A stretch of 64,000 nucleotides of DNA, from contig NC_009663.1 of assembly GCF_000010345.1 (NCBI RefSeq), forward strand, positions 1,364,001 through 1,428,000, given 5' to 3'. Positions 14,920 to 23,732 of the stretch are shown here, piece after piece; within the stretch, counting starts at the first letter, position 1, and every line of letters starts with the position of its first letter. The position numbers and the translations under genes were made by a program. The DNA comes from Sulfurovum sp. NBC37-1. Its GTDB lineage: Bacteria > Campylobacterota > Campylobacteria > Campylobacterales > Sulfurovaceae. The notes below the pieces were generated by a model that was not told the origin of the DNA, did no database searches, and saw nothing but the letters and a program-made list of their open reading frames with translations.

Positions 14920-16233
14920 TTAACCAAACATATTGCTATACATACTTTCAGCCCAGCCATAGGCTACGCGTGACTTGCCTAAACCATTGGTCTTCCATGC
15001 TTCATCGGTCATGTTATTCTTAAAAAGCATGCCGCCCTTTTTATCATACGCGTACTCGGTATAGAGTGAGATACATTTTTCCGGTTTTGTTCTAAGAATT
15101 GAAAAACAGGTAGTCACAGGAGATTGCCAAACCGGTGTTTTCCCTGCTATTTCATCTGCGATCATTTTAGCGACATTCAGTCCTTCTGAATACGCTGTAT
15201 TTCCTGATTTGGAAAAGCCCATGGGGCGTACGTCGCCACAGGCATAGATATTGTTACTTCCTTTAAATTTGTAGGTGTATTGGTTAATGTCTGCTTCTAC
15301 TCTGTTATGCGCTGTCTGGCGTGTCATACCGAGTTTTTCCAAAAGATAAGGTGCCTTTACATTAGGATAGAAACTCGCATCGGCAAACATTATCTCATCA
15401 AACCCCGTGGTGATCACTTTTTTATCCAGATCAATAGCGTCTATCTCAACAGAAGACTGATATTCTATACGATCCTTATAAAGTTCCTTAAATGCCGAAT
15501 GAAACCCCTCTGCTTTGATTTTTATATCACTGTTCGCATCCAAAATAATGACTTTCCCATCAATGTTTTGTTTATCAAAATAATCTGCAATGAGACAGGC
15601 ACGTTCATAAGGTGCAGCCAAGCATCTGTAGTTACCACCGGGTACGGTCAACACAAAATTTCCACCTTTGAAATGATGTATTTTTTCTTTCAGTGTCATA
15701 TGCTCTGAACCCGGTATGAATGCCGCAGGATATTCAGTTTTCAACCTCTGTTCCAAAGCTTTATCATCCTGTACCAGATCATGGTAGTCATATTCTATGC
15801 CTGTAGCAAACACAAGATAGTCGTACCCCACATCACCTATACTGGTTTTAAGTATATGATGTTTCTTATCTACATCTGTCACTTCAGCATGCAAATAAAT
15901 ATAGTTGTTATTTTTAGCTGCATCCAGATAACTGTGTGTTAAATATTCCAGATCTACCAAGTCTACCAGCCACTCATTGCTCATAGGGCATGAGACAAAA
16001 TGATCACGTCTTTCTATCATTGTCACTTCTGCATGGGGTACACGGTGCTTGACATCTTTCGCCAGTGCAAGTCCGGCCCAACCACCACCTACAACTACTA
16101 TACGGGGATTTTTTGTTTTCTTTTTATTAAGAATATTGTCTGTTTTTTCTAATTTTTTTTCTTCTTTTGAATAAGCCAAACTTGCAGATAACAATACACT
16201 TGTCCCATACTTTAAAACATCTCTTCTGTTCAC
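14920..16233 (-). CDS. FccB-like sulfide dehydrogenase flavoprotein, Tat-exported
   Basis: About 437 residues from GTG at 16233, chosen because GGGAGA (16241-16246) then stands 7-8 bases away and the protein begins at once with a twin-arginine signal, NRRDVLKYGTSVLLSASLAYS; ATG 16239 is the alternative. FAD-binding IVVVGGGWAGLALAKDV. Three cysteines match flavocytochrome c sulfide dehydrogenase: FVSCPMSNEWL (flavin-linking Cys in that family), YRCLAAPYERA and VTTCFSIL (redox pair). ACGDVRPMGFSKSGNTAYSEG is the second FAD site. No FccA-type cytochrome gene lies beside it. It probably oxidises sulfide or a related thiol in the periplasm and would need another electron acceptor. Confidence 0.83.
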   Translation of the reverse strand: MNRRDVLKYGTSVLLSASLAYSKEEKKLEKTDNILNKKKTKNPRIVVVGGGWAGLALAKDVKHRVPHAEVTMIERRDHFVSCPMSNEWLVDLVDLEYLTHSYLDAAKNNNYIYLHAEVTDVDKKHHILKTSIGDVGYDYLVFATGIEYDYHDLVQDDKALEQRLKTEYPAAFIPGSEHMTLKEKIHHFKGGNFVLTVPGGNYRCLAAPYERACLIADYFDKQNIDGKVIILDANSDIKIKAEGFHSAFKELYKDRIEYQSSVEIDAIDLDKKVITTGFDEIMFADASFYPNVKAPYLLEKLGMTRQTAHNRVEADINQYTYKFKGSNNIYACGDVRPMGFSKSGNTAYSEGLNVAKMIADEIAGKTPVWQSPVTTCFSILRTKPEKCISLYTEYAYDKKGGMLFKNNMTDEAWKTNGLGKSRVAYGWAESMYSNMFG

Positions 16234-16252
16234 TGGCATATCTCCCAATTAT

Positions 16253-16288
16253 AATTAAATTAAGATATAGTTATATCATAATTTAATT
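16253..16288. promoter_or_regulatory. 36-bp near-perfect palindrome, likely operator of the FccB-like gene
   Basis: Arms AATTAAATTAAGATATA (16253-16269) and TATATCATAATTTAATT (16272-16288) match with one mismatch about a 2-base centre. It begins 7 bases upstream of the ribosome site of the FccB-like gene, the place of a promoter or operator. Symmetry and position suggest a dimeric repressor or activator site. Confidence 0.6.
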
Positions 16289-16434
16289 AATTGCGTCTTA
16301 CTTTGTATTCCCTCTCCCCAATACCGAGAGAATTATTTTAACTATACGGTATTCCAAATAACCTCGGAAACTTTATATAGCATAAAGGATAAAAGCTACT
16401 CTTGGTTACAATATATCAAATAGGAGAAAAACAG

Positions 16435-16806
16435 GTGAAAATACGAGTCTATTATGAAGATACGGATGCCGGAGGGATTACCTATCATTCGCGTTACATC
16501 AACTTCTGCGAGAGAGCGCGTTCGGAAATATTCTTTGAACGTGATATGGTGCCCGGAGAGGGTTCGGACAGTGGTTTTGTGGTACGGAACATCAAAGCCG
16601 ATTTTCTGGCGACATCCACACTGGGAGATATGCTGTATGTCACATCGAAGATCCTGAGTCAGAAAAGCAGCTCTATGGTGCTGCTGCAGGAGATATTCAG
16701 GGAAGAAACAAAAATCTTTTCCATGGAAGTGGTGCTGGTCTATATAGAGAATGGCAGACCCAGACGCATCCCCGAAAAATTCCAAATAATTTTTGATATA
16801 TTTTAA
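16435..16806 (+). CDS. ybgC: YbgC-type acyl-CoA thioesterase (hotdog fold)
   Basis: 123 residues from the GTG at 16435, which has AGGAG 8 bases upstream; the longer reading from 16402 has no ribosome site. The N-terminal KIRVYYEDTDAGGITYHSRYINFCERARSEIF is the 4-hydroxybenzoyl-CoA thioesterase/YbgC signature with the catalytic Asp in YEDTDAGG. VVRNIKADFLATSTLGDMLYVTSKI continues the hotdog sheet. YbgC enzymes hydrolyse acyl-CoA thioesters and are tied to phospholipid metabolism. It is usually near tolQ in gamma-proteobacteria; here it stands alone before the transporter run. Confidence 0.9.
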   Translation: MKIRVYYEDTDAGGITYHSRYINFCERARSEIFFERDMVPGEGSDSGFVVRNIKADFLATSTLGDMLYVTSKILSQKSSSMVLLQEIFREETKIFSMEVVLVYIENGRPRRIPEKFQIIFDIF

Positions 16807-16918
16807 AACCTGTCACAGATAAAAAAATTTATCAAAATTTTATCAAATGACAGATTTTTGACAGAATCATCGGGTATAATTATTTATTCAACTTATATTA
16901 TCCGAAGGAATCCATATC

Positions 16919-17998
16919 ATGAACATCACTGAACGTGAAGAGAAGGTAAATCTTGCCATAGAAATAGCCGTCAAGGTCGGCATTATCGCACTGGTCGTTT
17001 ACCTCTCCTATCTGATCGCAAAGCCATTCATGGCAGTCACTGTCTGGGGTATCATTATCGCTGTGGGTATTGCACCTCTGGTAAATATGCTCGAAAAGCG
17101 TTTCGGTCACAGGAAGAAGATCATCATTGCCATTACCGTAATGGTCATCGCAGGGTTGATACTTCCCACCTATGCCCTTTCGGGAAAGACCATCGAAACC
17201 TCTGAGAAGATCATTCATTCAATGAAGGATGGCGAGATCACTATTCCTCCACCGACCGAGAAGGTCAAGGAATGGCCCGTTATCGGAGAGAAAACCTATA
17301 CTTTGTGGAACAATGCTTCACATGATCTCAAAAAGACCCTCAAGCCTTTCTCCAAAGAGATTAAAAATGGGATCACTGCTTTACTCTCTTCCCTGGGCGG
17401 TCTGATCGGTACGGTCTTTATGTTTGTGGTCTCCATGCTTATCGCGGCCGCTTTTCTTATAGGAAGCGAAGGCGCGGTGAAATTTTACAAAGATCTTTCC
17501 CGCCGTCTCATGGGCGACAAAGGTAATGACTGGGCCAAACTTTCTACGCTCACCGTTCGTTCCGTGGTCAACGGTGTTCTCGGTGTCGCTATCATCCAGG
17601 CGATCTTTGCGCTGATCGGTCTGACGCTCATGGGAGTACCGCTTGCCATTGTCTGGGCTGTGATCATCATGTTCCTGACCATTATCCAGCTTCCCGCGCT
17701 GATCATCATTCTGCCGATCATTCTCTATGTCTTCTCACAGGGGTCGGGAACTGCCGAAGTGGTCTTTACCATCTATATGCTCATCGTCGGAGCGAGTGAC
17801 GGCGTGCTTAAGCCTATGCTGATGGGAAGAGGTGTCGATGTACCGATGCTGGTCATCCTTATCGGTGCCATCGGCGGCATGATGCTGATGGGCATGATAG
17901 GCCTCTTCGTCGGTGCAGTCATTTTCGCTCTGGCTTACACACTCTTTGGTTTCTGGATAGCAGAAGTGAAAGAGGACGAAGCGCTCCAAAAGTCTTAG
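16919..17998 (+). CDS. AI-2E/PerM-family permease
   Basis: 359 residues with about seven or eight transmembrane helices: two at the N-terminus (about 18-55), one at 70-90, a pair near 150-180 and three or four at 215-345, separated by a soluble segment (ETSEKIIHSMKDGEITIPPPTEKVKEWPVIGEKTYTLW). The C-terminal VVGASDGVLKPMLMGRGVDVPMLVILIGAIGGMMLMGMIGLFVGAVIFALAY is the AI-2E transporter family core. Members include TqsA and sodium/proton antiporters, so the substrate is open. SD CCGAAGGAA precedes the ATG. It begins the + strand run with the potassium channel and efflux genes. Confidence 0.88.
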   Translation: MNITEREEKVNLAIEIAVKVGIIALVVYLSYLIAKPFMAVTVWGIIIAVGIAPLVNMLEKRFGHRKKIIIAITVMVIAGLILPTYALSGKTIETSEKIIHSMKDGEITIPPPTEKVKEWPVIGEKTYTLWNNASHDLKKTLKPFSKEIKNGITALLSSLGGLIGTVFMFVVSMLIAAAFLIGSEGAVKFYKDLSRRLMGDKGNDWAKLSTLTVRSVVNGVLGVAIIQAIFALIGLTLMGVPLAIVWAVIIMFLTIIQLPALIIILPIILYVFSQGSGTAEVVFTIYMLIVGASDGVLKPMLMGRGVDVPMLVILIGAIGGMMLMGMIGLFVGAVIFALAYTLFGFWIAEVKEDEALQKS

Positions 17999-18023
17999 AC
18001 TATAACTGGACCATTGAAGTTTT

Positions 18024-18722
18024 ATGAAAAAGATCACCCGGAAAAATAATTTCTTCTATCTCTTCTTTGCCCTGGTCATTCTGCTCTTCTCTGCAGCGGT
18101 GGTCGCCGAGGTACAGGGAAGCATGATGGAGGACCTTTTCTCTTTCATGACCGTTCTGATGCTGCTTGCCAGTATCAAAAGCCTGAAGACCGATGTCACG
18201 GTCAAGTGGTTCATTTACCTTGTCATTGCTGTTTTTATCGTGTTGACGCTGCTCGGAAAATTCTTTCCGCACCACTTCGATGTCTACTTTATACTCTTTA
18301 CCCTGCTCCTCTTCTTCGTAGGCGCTTTTGCAGCGGCCTTCAGGCAGGTACTTTTTGTCGGAGATATCGACGGTAACAAGATCATCGGTTCAATGACCCT
18401 CTATCTTCTGCTGGGGCTGATCTGGGCGATGATCTATCTCATCATCCTTGCAACGGACCATCAGGCCTTTTCAGGCATTGAGGCGGGAAGTTGGCAGCAG
18501 ATCTTTGCCCGTGTCGCCTACTACAGTTTTGTGACACTGACCACACTGGGGTACGGCGATATTCTGCCTACCAACCATATCGCAGAATTCTTTGTCTCCA
18601 TGGAAGCGGTTTTCGGGGTCTTTTACATGGCCATTATCGTATCAAGCCTGATCTCTCTGCACCTATCCGCCATTCAGGAAAAACGGGCGGATGAAGTATG
18701 CAGAAAAGAAGAACCCAAGTGA
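18024..18722 (+). CDS. Two-pore-helix potassium channel protein (TLGYGD filter)
   Basis: 232 residues. Four N-terminal hydrophobic helices (to about residue 105), then a canonical pore unit: helix LYLLLGLIWAMIYLIILA, pore helix ARVAYYSFVTLTTLGYGDILPTNHIAEFF with the K+ selectivity filter TLGYGD (near residue 177), and the last helix VFGVFYMAIIVSSLISLHLS. There is no RCK/TrkA domain after the pore, only a short charged tail. Likely a K+ (or non-selective) channel controlled by voltage or environment. Its end overlaps the FUSC gene by 25 bases, which ties it to the efflux operon. Confidence 0.88.
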   Translation: MKKITRKNNFFYLFFALVILLFSAAVVAEVQGSMMEDLFSFMTVLMLLASIKSLKTDVTVKWFIYLVIAVFIVLTLLGKFFPHHFDVYFILFTLLLFFVGAFAAAFRQVLFVGDIDGNKIIGSMTLYLLLGLIWAMIYLIILATDHQAFSGIEAGSWQQIFARVAYYSFVTLTTLGYGDILPTNHIAEFFVSMEAVFGVFYMAIIVSSLISLHLSAIQEKRADEVCRKEEPK

Positions 18723-20893
18723 AAGAAGCCGTTGGGGCAAAGCAGGCTTCTCTTCATACACTCCTGGACCGCCTGCTCTCTTTTTCACTCTCCGAGAAAT
18801 TCAAGTTCGCCGTAAAGGTCTCTTTGTCCATCATGCTTGCCTACATCATCTCCTTTGCGCAGGGATGGGAGAACGGATCGACGGCCGCCATTGCCATTAT
18901 GCTGATCGCCGTTGCCGGACCGGTGGCAGAATCCGTCACCAAAGGACTGCGCCGGGTAGTCGGAACAATCATCGGCGCCGTCGTCGGTATGGTGCTCATC
19001 GGCCTTTTTCCCCAGGACAGGGAACTCTACCTCATTTTTCTCTCCATCTGTGTCAGCATCGCTCTTTACCTCACAAGGGCCTACAGGGGAGACAATACCG
19101 TTTTCATGCTCACTGCCGTGACCATGATGATGGTCTTCAAGAACGGTGAAGTGGATGATGTCTTTCTTTACGGTATCGACCGTACTTTCATGACCGTTCT
19201 GGGTATCGCCATTTTTACGTTTGTCGGCATATTTCTCTGGCCGGTCAAGGCAAAGAACGACACCGTCGATATCACGAACGAAATAGTATCGACACAGGAA
19301 GAGCTCTATAGCAAAAGAGACGGAGAGAGGGCTGAACGCAAGGCACTGTACGAAAAACTGCAGTCACAGGAAGCGGCACTCAAAAACTCCGTCACCGGTA
19401 CATCTACGGAAAGTTCAGGCCTGAATCTTGCACAGCGAAATACGATCCTGCAGAACGTCAGACAGATCGATGAACTTCTCATGCTCCTTTCCTACCATGA
19501 CGAAACACATTTTTCAGGCAGCTACGGCAAATATGTCACAAATTTCGATCAGGCAGACCATGAGATAAAACAGCTTTTCTCTTCTCTCAAAAATGCGATC
19601 GGACAGCAAAAAGAGATAGAGATACCTGCCGAATGGAAAGCGATATACGACAAAGAAGCCGTCGCATCCCTTTCTCATACTGACAGAGCCGCACTCATCG
19701 CGACCATACTTGACATACGGAAACTACATGGACAGCTCAGGGCACTGGCTGAAAAAATCAATGCCATACTCAGTCCCTATCCTACACGGTTCGAACTGAG
19801 CAAAGTTACAACATCCTCGTTCAACTGGTTCGATACCGAAGATATGAAAGGTACACTCATCACTTTTCTGATCTTCTGGGCGACCGTCATCTTCTGGATC
19901 ACGCTCAACCCTCCCGGCGGATTTCTTATTGTCACGCTGGCGACTGCTTTGAGTGTATTGACCACCTACAGTCCGCTGAAGCCCTCCATCCTGATCATCC
20001 TTTTCACTTTCTCCTTCATCTTTGCGGCAGCCATGTACATTCTGGTACTGCCCAACATACATTACGGATGGGAGCTTGCGCTCTTCATTTTCCTCTACGC
20101 CTTCATGGGGTTTTACTTCATCAATCCGCAGATCGCCATCTTCTTCCTGCTTGGTCTAGCCATTTTGAACCTTGGGAATCCCATGTTCTTCAGTTTTCAG
20201 ATCTTTATGATAACACTGCTCGTCTTTTATCTCTTTCTTTTTATGCTTCTGCTCTTTTACTATGTGCCATTCTCTACCAAACCCGAAGTACTATTTAGAA
20301 GCATAAAAGAAAGATTTTTCAAGCTCTCCGCCGACCTGCTTGAAAGAAGCAACAAGCTCCTGGCCGGTAAAGGCTCCTTTCTGGGAAAGATAAAGGCCTG
20401 GTATGCGCAGAAGCACCTGATAGCTACGGCCAGGAAGATGCAGCTCTGGGCATCCAAGATCGATACAAAATACTTCGATACCCTCGATCAGAAAACGCTT
20501 TTGGCGTTTACTAAAGAGTGCGAAACCTTCTCCTACTTTCTCCTGATGATGTACAGGGAAGAGACCGGCCACAGAAACAACAGGCTCATTCAGCGTTTCA
20601 AAGAGGGTAAAAGGGATTTCACACTGACAGACACACTCTCCCAATACGCCCGGGGAACGGAAGCAATCAACCATGAAAAGACCTGGAGTGACCCCAAAAA
20701 AGCCATCGACAACATCGAGCAGCATCTAAAAACGTTCTTTTCCCAGATGCAGCCCAAAGAGTACGGTGAAGATGAGATCATAGAGTTTTATGAGTTGATC
20801 GCCATGCGGAGGAATGTATGGATATCGTTCTTCAACTGTCAGAAGCTTATGGCAAAACTCGACTTCAACGCATTGACAAGGAGCAGGTTCTAA
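18698..20893 (+). CDS. FUSC-family inner-membrane efflux pump (AaeB/YccS-like)
   Basis: 731 residues with the FUSC plan: first membrane block of about six helices (about residues 30-180, with VAGPVAESVTKGLRRVVGTIIGAVVGMVLIG), a long cytoplasmic helical section (about 190-390), a second membrane block (about 395-520, TLITFLIFWATVIFWITLNPPGGFLIVTLATALSVLTTYSPLKPSILI) and a C-terminal cytoplasmic tail. AaeB-type pumps export aromatic carboxylates with an AaeA adaptor. The following genes provide the outer-membrane channel, an AaeX-like protein and the adaptor, so the whole set is present. The substrate is not deducible. Confidence 0.88.
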   Translation: MQKRRTQVKEAVGAKQASLHTLLDRLLSFSLSEKFKFAVKVSLSIMLAYIISFAQGWENGSTAAIAIMLIAVAGPVAESVTKGLRRVVGTIIGAVVGMVLIGLFPQDRELYLIFLSICVSIALYLTRAYRGDNTVFMLTAVTMMMVFKNGEVDDVFLYGIDRTFMTVLGIAIFTFVGIFLWPVKAKNDTVDITNEIVSTQEELYSKRDGERAERKALYEKLQSQEAALKNSVTGTSTESSGLNLAQRNTILQNVRQIDELLMLLSYHDETHFSGSYGKYVTNFDQADHEIKQLFSSLKNAIGQQKEIEIPAEWKAIYDKEAVASLSHTDRAALIATILDIRKLHGQLRALAEKINAILSPYPTRFELSKVTTSSFNWFDTEDMKGTLITFLIFWATVIFWITLNPPGGFLIVTLATALSVLTTYSPLKPSILIILFTFSFIFAAAMYILVLPNIHYGWELALFIFLYAFMGFYFINPQIAIFFLLGLAILNLGNPMFFSFQIFMITLLVFYLFLFMLLLFYYVPFSTKPEVLFRSIKERFFKLSADLLERSNKLLAGKGSFLGKIKAWYAQKHLIATARKMQLWASKIDTKYFDTLDQKTLLAFTKECETFSYFLLMMYREETGHRNNRLIQRFKEGKRDFTLTDTLSQYARGTEAINHEKTWSDPKKAIDNIEQHLKTFFSQMQPKEYGEDEIIEFYELIAMRRNVWISFFNCQKLMAKLDFNALTRSRF

Positions 20894-20894
20894 C

Positions 20895-22532
20895 GTGATG
20901 ACAGATTTTAAAATGAAAAGAGACTCTATGAGAAAACCACTCTACAGAACGGGGCTTTCACTTCTCGCTCTACTCGTACTGAGCGGCTGTGCCAAACTCG
21001 GGCCTGATTTTGGCGGTATTGCCAATCCGCCTGTACCCAAAAAATGGAAGCAAAACACAAATCACAAAGATCCTTCCGTTACGCATTGGTGGCGAACCTT
21101 CCATGACCCGACGCTTAACACTTTGGTCAACAAAGCCTATGCACAGAACCTTGACATCAAAAGTGCCGGCCTGCGCATCGCCCAGGCGCGTGCCGCACTG
21201 GGGATCAGCCAGGGACTTGCCTTCCCTCAGCTTCAGACGGTCTCCGGACAGGCAACTTCGACCCGAACCGGACTCGCCGATGTCGCCACAGCAGGCGTGA
21301 ACTTCGACATGGGATGGGAGATGGATATCTGGGGCAAATATGCCAGAGGCATTGAATCATCCGAAGCCCAGCTCTATGCTTCAGTCGCCTCCTACGACAA
21401 CATTATGGTCTCTGTCATCGCCGAAGTAGCGCGCAACTACATCAACTACCGCACGGCGCAGGAGCGTTTGATCTACGCCCATCGGAACGTGGTCATACAG
21501 GAACGCGTCACCAAAATGACCGAAATACAATTCAACTCAGGGAACGTTTCGGAACTCGATATGCAGCAGGCAAGAACACAGCTTTACAACACCCGTACCT
21601 CTATACCCGCCATCGAGCTGAATAAGGTCAAAGCACGCAATGCGCTGGCACTGCTGCTTGGAACGGACGCGGCACATGTAGAAAAGCTTTTAAAACAAAA
21701 AGATGCAAGTCTGTACAACAATTCCAACAAATTCATAGGACAGCATAAAGGGATCGTACAGGTCAAAGAAGAGGGCCATAATGGACTTACCGGCGTCAAT
21801 CTCGTTCCAAAACCAAAACTCAACCCTCGCTACAGGATCGACGCCAACCTCCTGACCCGTAGGCCCGATATCAAAGCCGCAGAATACCAGGTCCATGCAA
21901 ACTCCGCACTCATAGGTGCCAAGATGGCCGATCTCTATCCGAGTATCACACTTTTTGGGAATATAGGGTACAACACAAACAACCAGAGCGGCTCCTGGCT
22001 CAACGGCACCACTCCGCTCGGCGTGACCGTCGGACCGTCCTTCTCATGGAATATTTTCAACTACGGACGCATCAAGAACCAGATACGCCTTCAGGATGCA
22101 AAATTTGAAGAGAGTCTGGTCAAGTACAACAAATCCGTCCTCTCTGCCGTATCGGAAGTTTCCAATGCACTCAACGGTTATGTCCTGACCCGCAAACAGC
22201 AGGTAGAGAACCAGAAAGCCGTCGAAGCGACTATCCGCGCCTTCAATATTTCGGTGGTACAGTACAATGACGGCCTGGTCAACTACCAGCGTCTTCTTAC
22301 TACGGTTGAAAAGCTTACCAGTACCCAGGACCGCTTTGCCAGCATCAAAGGGAACGTTGCCCTCAATGCCATTGCACTCTACAAATCACTGGGTGGCGGT
22401 TGGCAGATCAGCAGAGGCAAATCCTACATCTCCAGAGAGACGGCGGAGAAAATGAAAAAACGGACGGACTGGGGCAAATATCTTGATCCCGAGATGACAC
22501 GTCTGCCAAAAGGGTTCTACGATGACAAATAG
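20895..22532 (+). CDS. NodT/OprM-type outer-membrane efflux lipoprotein
   Basis: Up to 545 residues; the ATG at 20928 (MRKPLYRTGLSLLALLVLSGCAKLGPDF) directly opens a lipoprotein signal with lipobox LSGC and has AAAAGAGA upstream, so it may be the true start. The mature protein has the TolC-family double outer-membrane efflux domain: WWRTFHDPTLNTLVNKAYAQNLDIKSAGLRIAQARAALG at the start of the first repeat and LLTRRPDIKAAEYQVHANSALIGAKMADLYPSITLFGNIGY at the second. It lacks the 2-base gap to the FUSC gene and overlaps the next gene by 11 bases. Outer-membrane exit duct of this efflux set. Confidence 0.92.
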   Translation: MMTDFKMKRDSMRKPLYRTGLSLLALLVLSGCAKLGPDFGGIANPPVPKKWKQNTNHKDPSVTHWWRTFHDPTLNTLVNKAYAQNLDIKSAGLRIAQARAALGISQGLAFPQLQTVSGQATSTRTGLADVATAGVNFDMGWEMDIWGKYARGIESSEAQLYASVASYDNIMVSVIAEVARNYINYRTAQERLIYAHRNVVIQERVTKMTEIQFNSGNVSELDMQQARTQLYNTRTSIPAIELNKVKARNALALLLGTDAAHVEKLLKQKDASLYNNSNKFIGQHKGIVQVKEEGHNGLTGVNLVPKPKLNPRYRIDANLLTRRPDIKAAEYQVHANSALIGAKMADLYPSITLFGNIGYNTNNQSGSWLNGTTPLGVTVGPSFSWNIFNYGRIKNQIRLQDAKFEESLVKYNKSVLSAVSEVSNALNGYVLTRKQQVENQKAVEATIRAFNISVVQYNDGLVNYQRLLTTVEKLTSTQDRFASIKGNVALNAIALYKSLGGGWQISRGKSYISRETAEKMKKRTDWGKYLDPEMTRLPKGFYDDK

Positions 22533-22737
22533 CTATCCGCATGAACTCTCGCTGGGCGATGTCTACTTTTCTCCCATACTGCCCGTCATTTTCTTCGCTT
22601 TTCTGGGAGCTGTGGTCACTGTCCTGATTTTGAACAAGCTGAAACTGTCGCGTTTCTTTTACGCGCCGCCGTATGTTTTCATCGCGGTCATGGCACTCTA
22701 CATGGTTCTGATCGATGCATTCTGGATCAAATTTTAA
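22522..22737 (+). CDS. AaeX-like DUF1656 small membrane protein
   Basis: 71 residues: MTNSYPHELSLGDVYFSPILPVIFFAFLGAVVTVLILNKLKLSRFFYAPPYVFIAVMALYMVLIDAFWIKF. The pattern (short polar start with E-L-x-x-G-D-V-Y-F-x-P, two transmembrane helices, aromatic end) is the DUF1656/AaeX family that accompanies FUSC pumps and HlyD adaptors. It overlaps the outer-membrane gene and lies 12 bp before the adaptor gene. Its exact role in the pump is not known in any organism that I can name. Confidence 0.88.
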   Translation: MTNSYPHELSLGDVYFSPILPVIFFAFLGAVVTVLILNKLKLSRFFYAPPYVFIAVMALYMVLIDAFWIKF

Positions 22738-22749
22738 AAGGGATTTTAT

Positions 22750-23646
22750 ATGAAGAAACTTATCAAACTATTATTGACACTCGCTGTTCTGGGTACGGCC
22801 CTCTACTTTGCCTACAACAAGTACCGCGAATATATCGACAACCCGTGGACACGCGACGGACAGGTACGTACGCAGGTCATCCAGGTCGCACCACGTGTCA
22901 CGGGTATGGTCACCAAGATCCACGTCGTGGACAATCAGAAAGTCAAAAAAGGAGACCTCCTCTTCGAACTGGACCCGTCACAGTACGAACTCAAGGTCAA
23001 ACAGGCAAAGGCAAGACTTCAGCGTACCCTTGAAGCGGCTAAAGGCACCAAGATAGAATATGAGAGGGTCATGAGTATCTACAAAAAGGACAAAGGTGCC
23101 GTTTCCCAGAAAGACCTGGTACGCAACGAAACGAACTACTACAAATCACTGGCCGACATCGATTCTTCCACCGAAGCGCTCAATACGGCAAAACTCAACC
23201 TCTCCTACTGCAAGGTCTACGCCGAAGTGGACGGCTATGTCTCGAACATCACTTTCCAGATAGGTACGCAGGCAACTGCCAACAAGCCCCTGCTCGCCCT
23301 GGTCGATACCAGTACCTTCTGGGTCTTCGGCTTCTTCCGGGAAGACAAGATCAAAAACGTACAGACAGGCGACGATGCCGTAGTTACACTCATGGCCTAC
23401 CCCGACACGCCGCTCAAGGGTAAAGTAGAATCTATCGGCTGGGGTATCTCCCTTTCAGACGGCAACCCTGGGAGCAACCTGCTCCCAAGCATCAAACCGG
23501 TTTTCCAGTGGATACGTCTGGCCCAGAGGATCCCAGTAAGGATCAAACTGGATACACTGCCTGAAAATGTAAAACTGCGCTTCGGACTGACGGCTTCCGT
23601 GATGGTACTGAAGCGTAAAGGGGAGAAAAAAGAAGAAGGTTCGTAA
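22750..23646 (+). CDS. HlyD/AaeA-type membrane-fusion adaptor
   Basis: 298 residues. One N-terminal anchor helix (LIKLLLTLAVLGTALYFAYNKY), then the biotinyl-lipoyl-like motif TRDGQVRTQVIQVAPRVTGMVTKIHVVDNQKVKKGDLLFELDPSQYELKVKQA, a short helical hairpin (about residues 90-145), the returning lipoyl half VYAEVDGYVSNITFQIGTQATANKPLLALVDTSTFWVFGFFREDKI and a beta-barrel end (LTASVMVLKRK). The short hairpin fits AaeA-type adaptors. Last gene of the run; it should bridge the FUSC pump and the NodT-type channel. Confidence 0.93.
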   Translation: MKKLIKLLLTLAVLGTALYFAYNKYREYIDNPWTRDGQVRTQVIQVAPRVTGMVTKIHVVDNQKVKKGDLLFELDPSQYELKVKQAKARLQRTLEAAKGTKIEYERVMSIYKKDKGAVSQKDLVRNETNYYKSLADIDSSTEALNTAKLNLSYCKVYAEVDGYVSNITFQIGTQATANKPLLALVDTSTFWVFGFFREDKIKNVQTGDDAVVTLMAYPDTPLKGKVESIGWGISLSDGNPGSNLLPSIKPVFQWIRLAQRIPVRIKLDTLPENVKLRFGLTASVMVLKRKGEKKEEGS

Positions 23647-23732
23647 CCAGGAATCAATGGAAGCGAGTGCTTCAGCCTCGCAAAAATAGTCAAATTTCCT
23701 CGATAAATGACGAGACTGAAGTCACAATCCTT

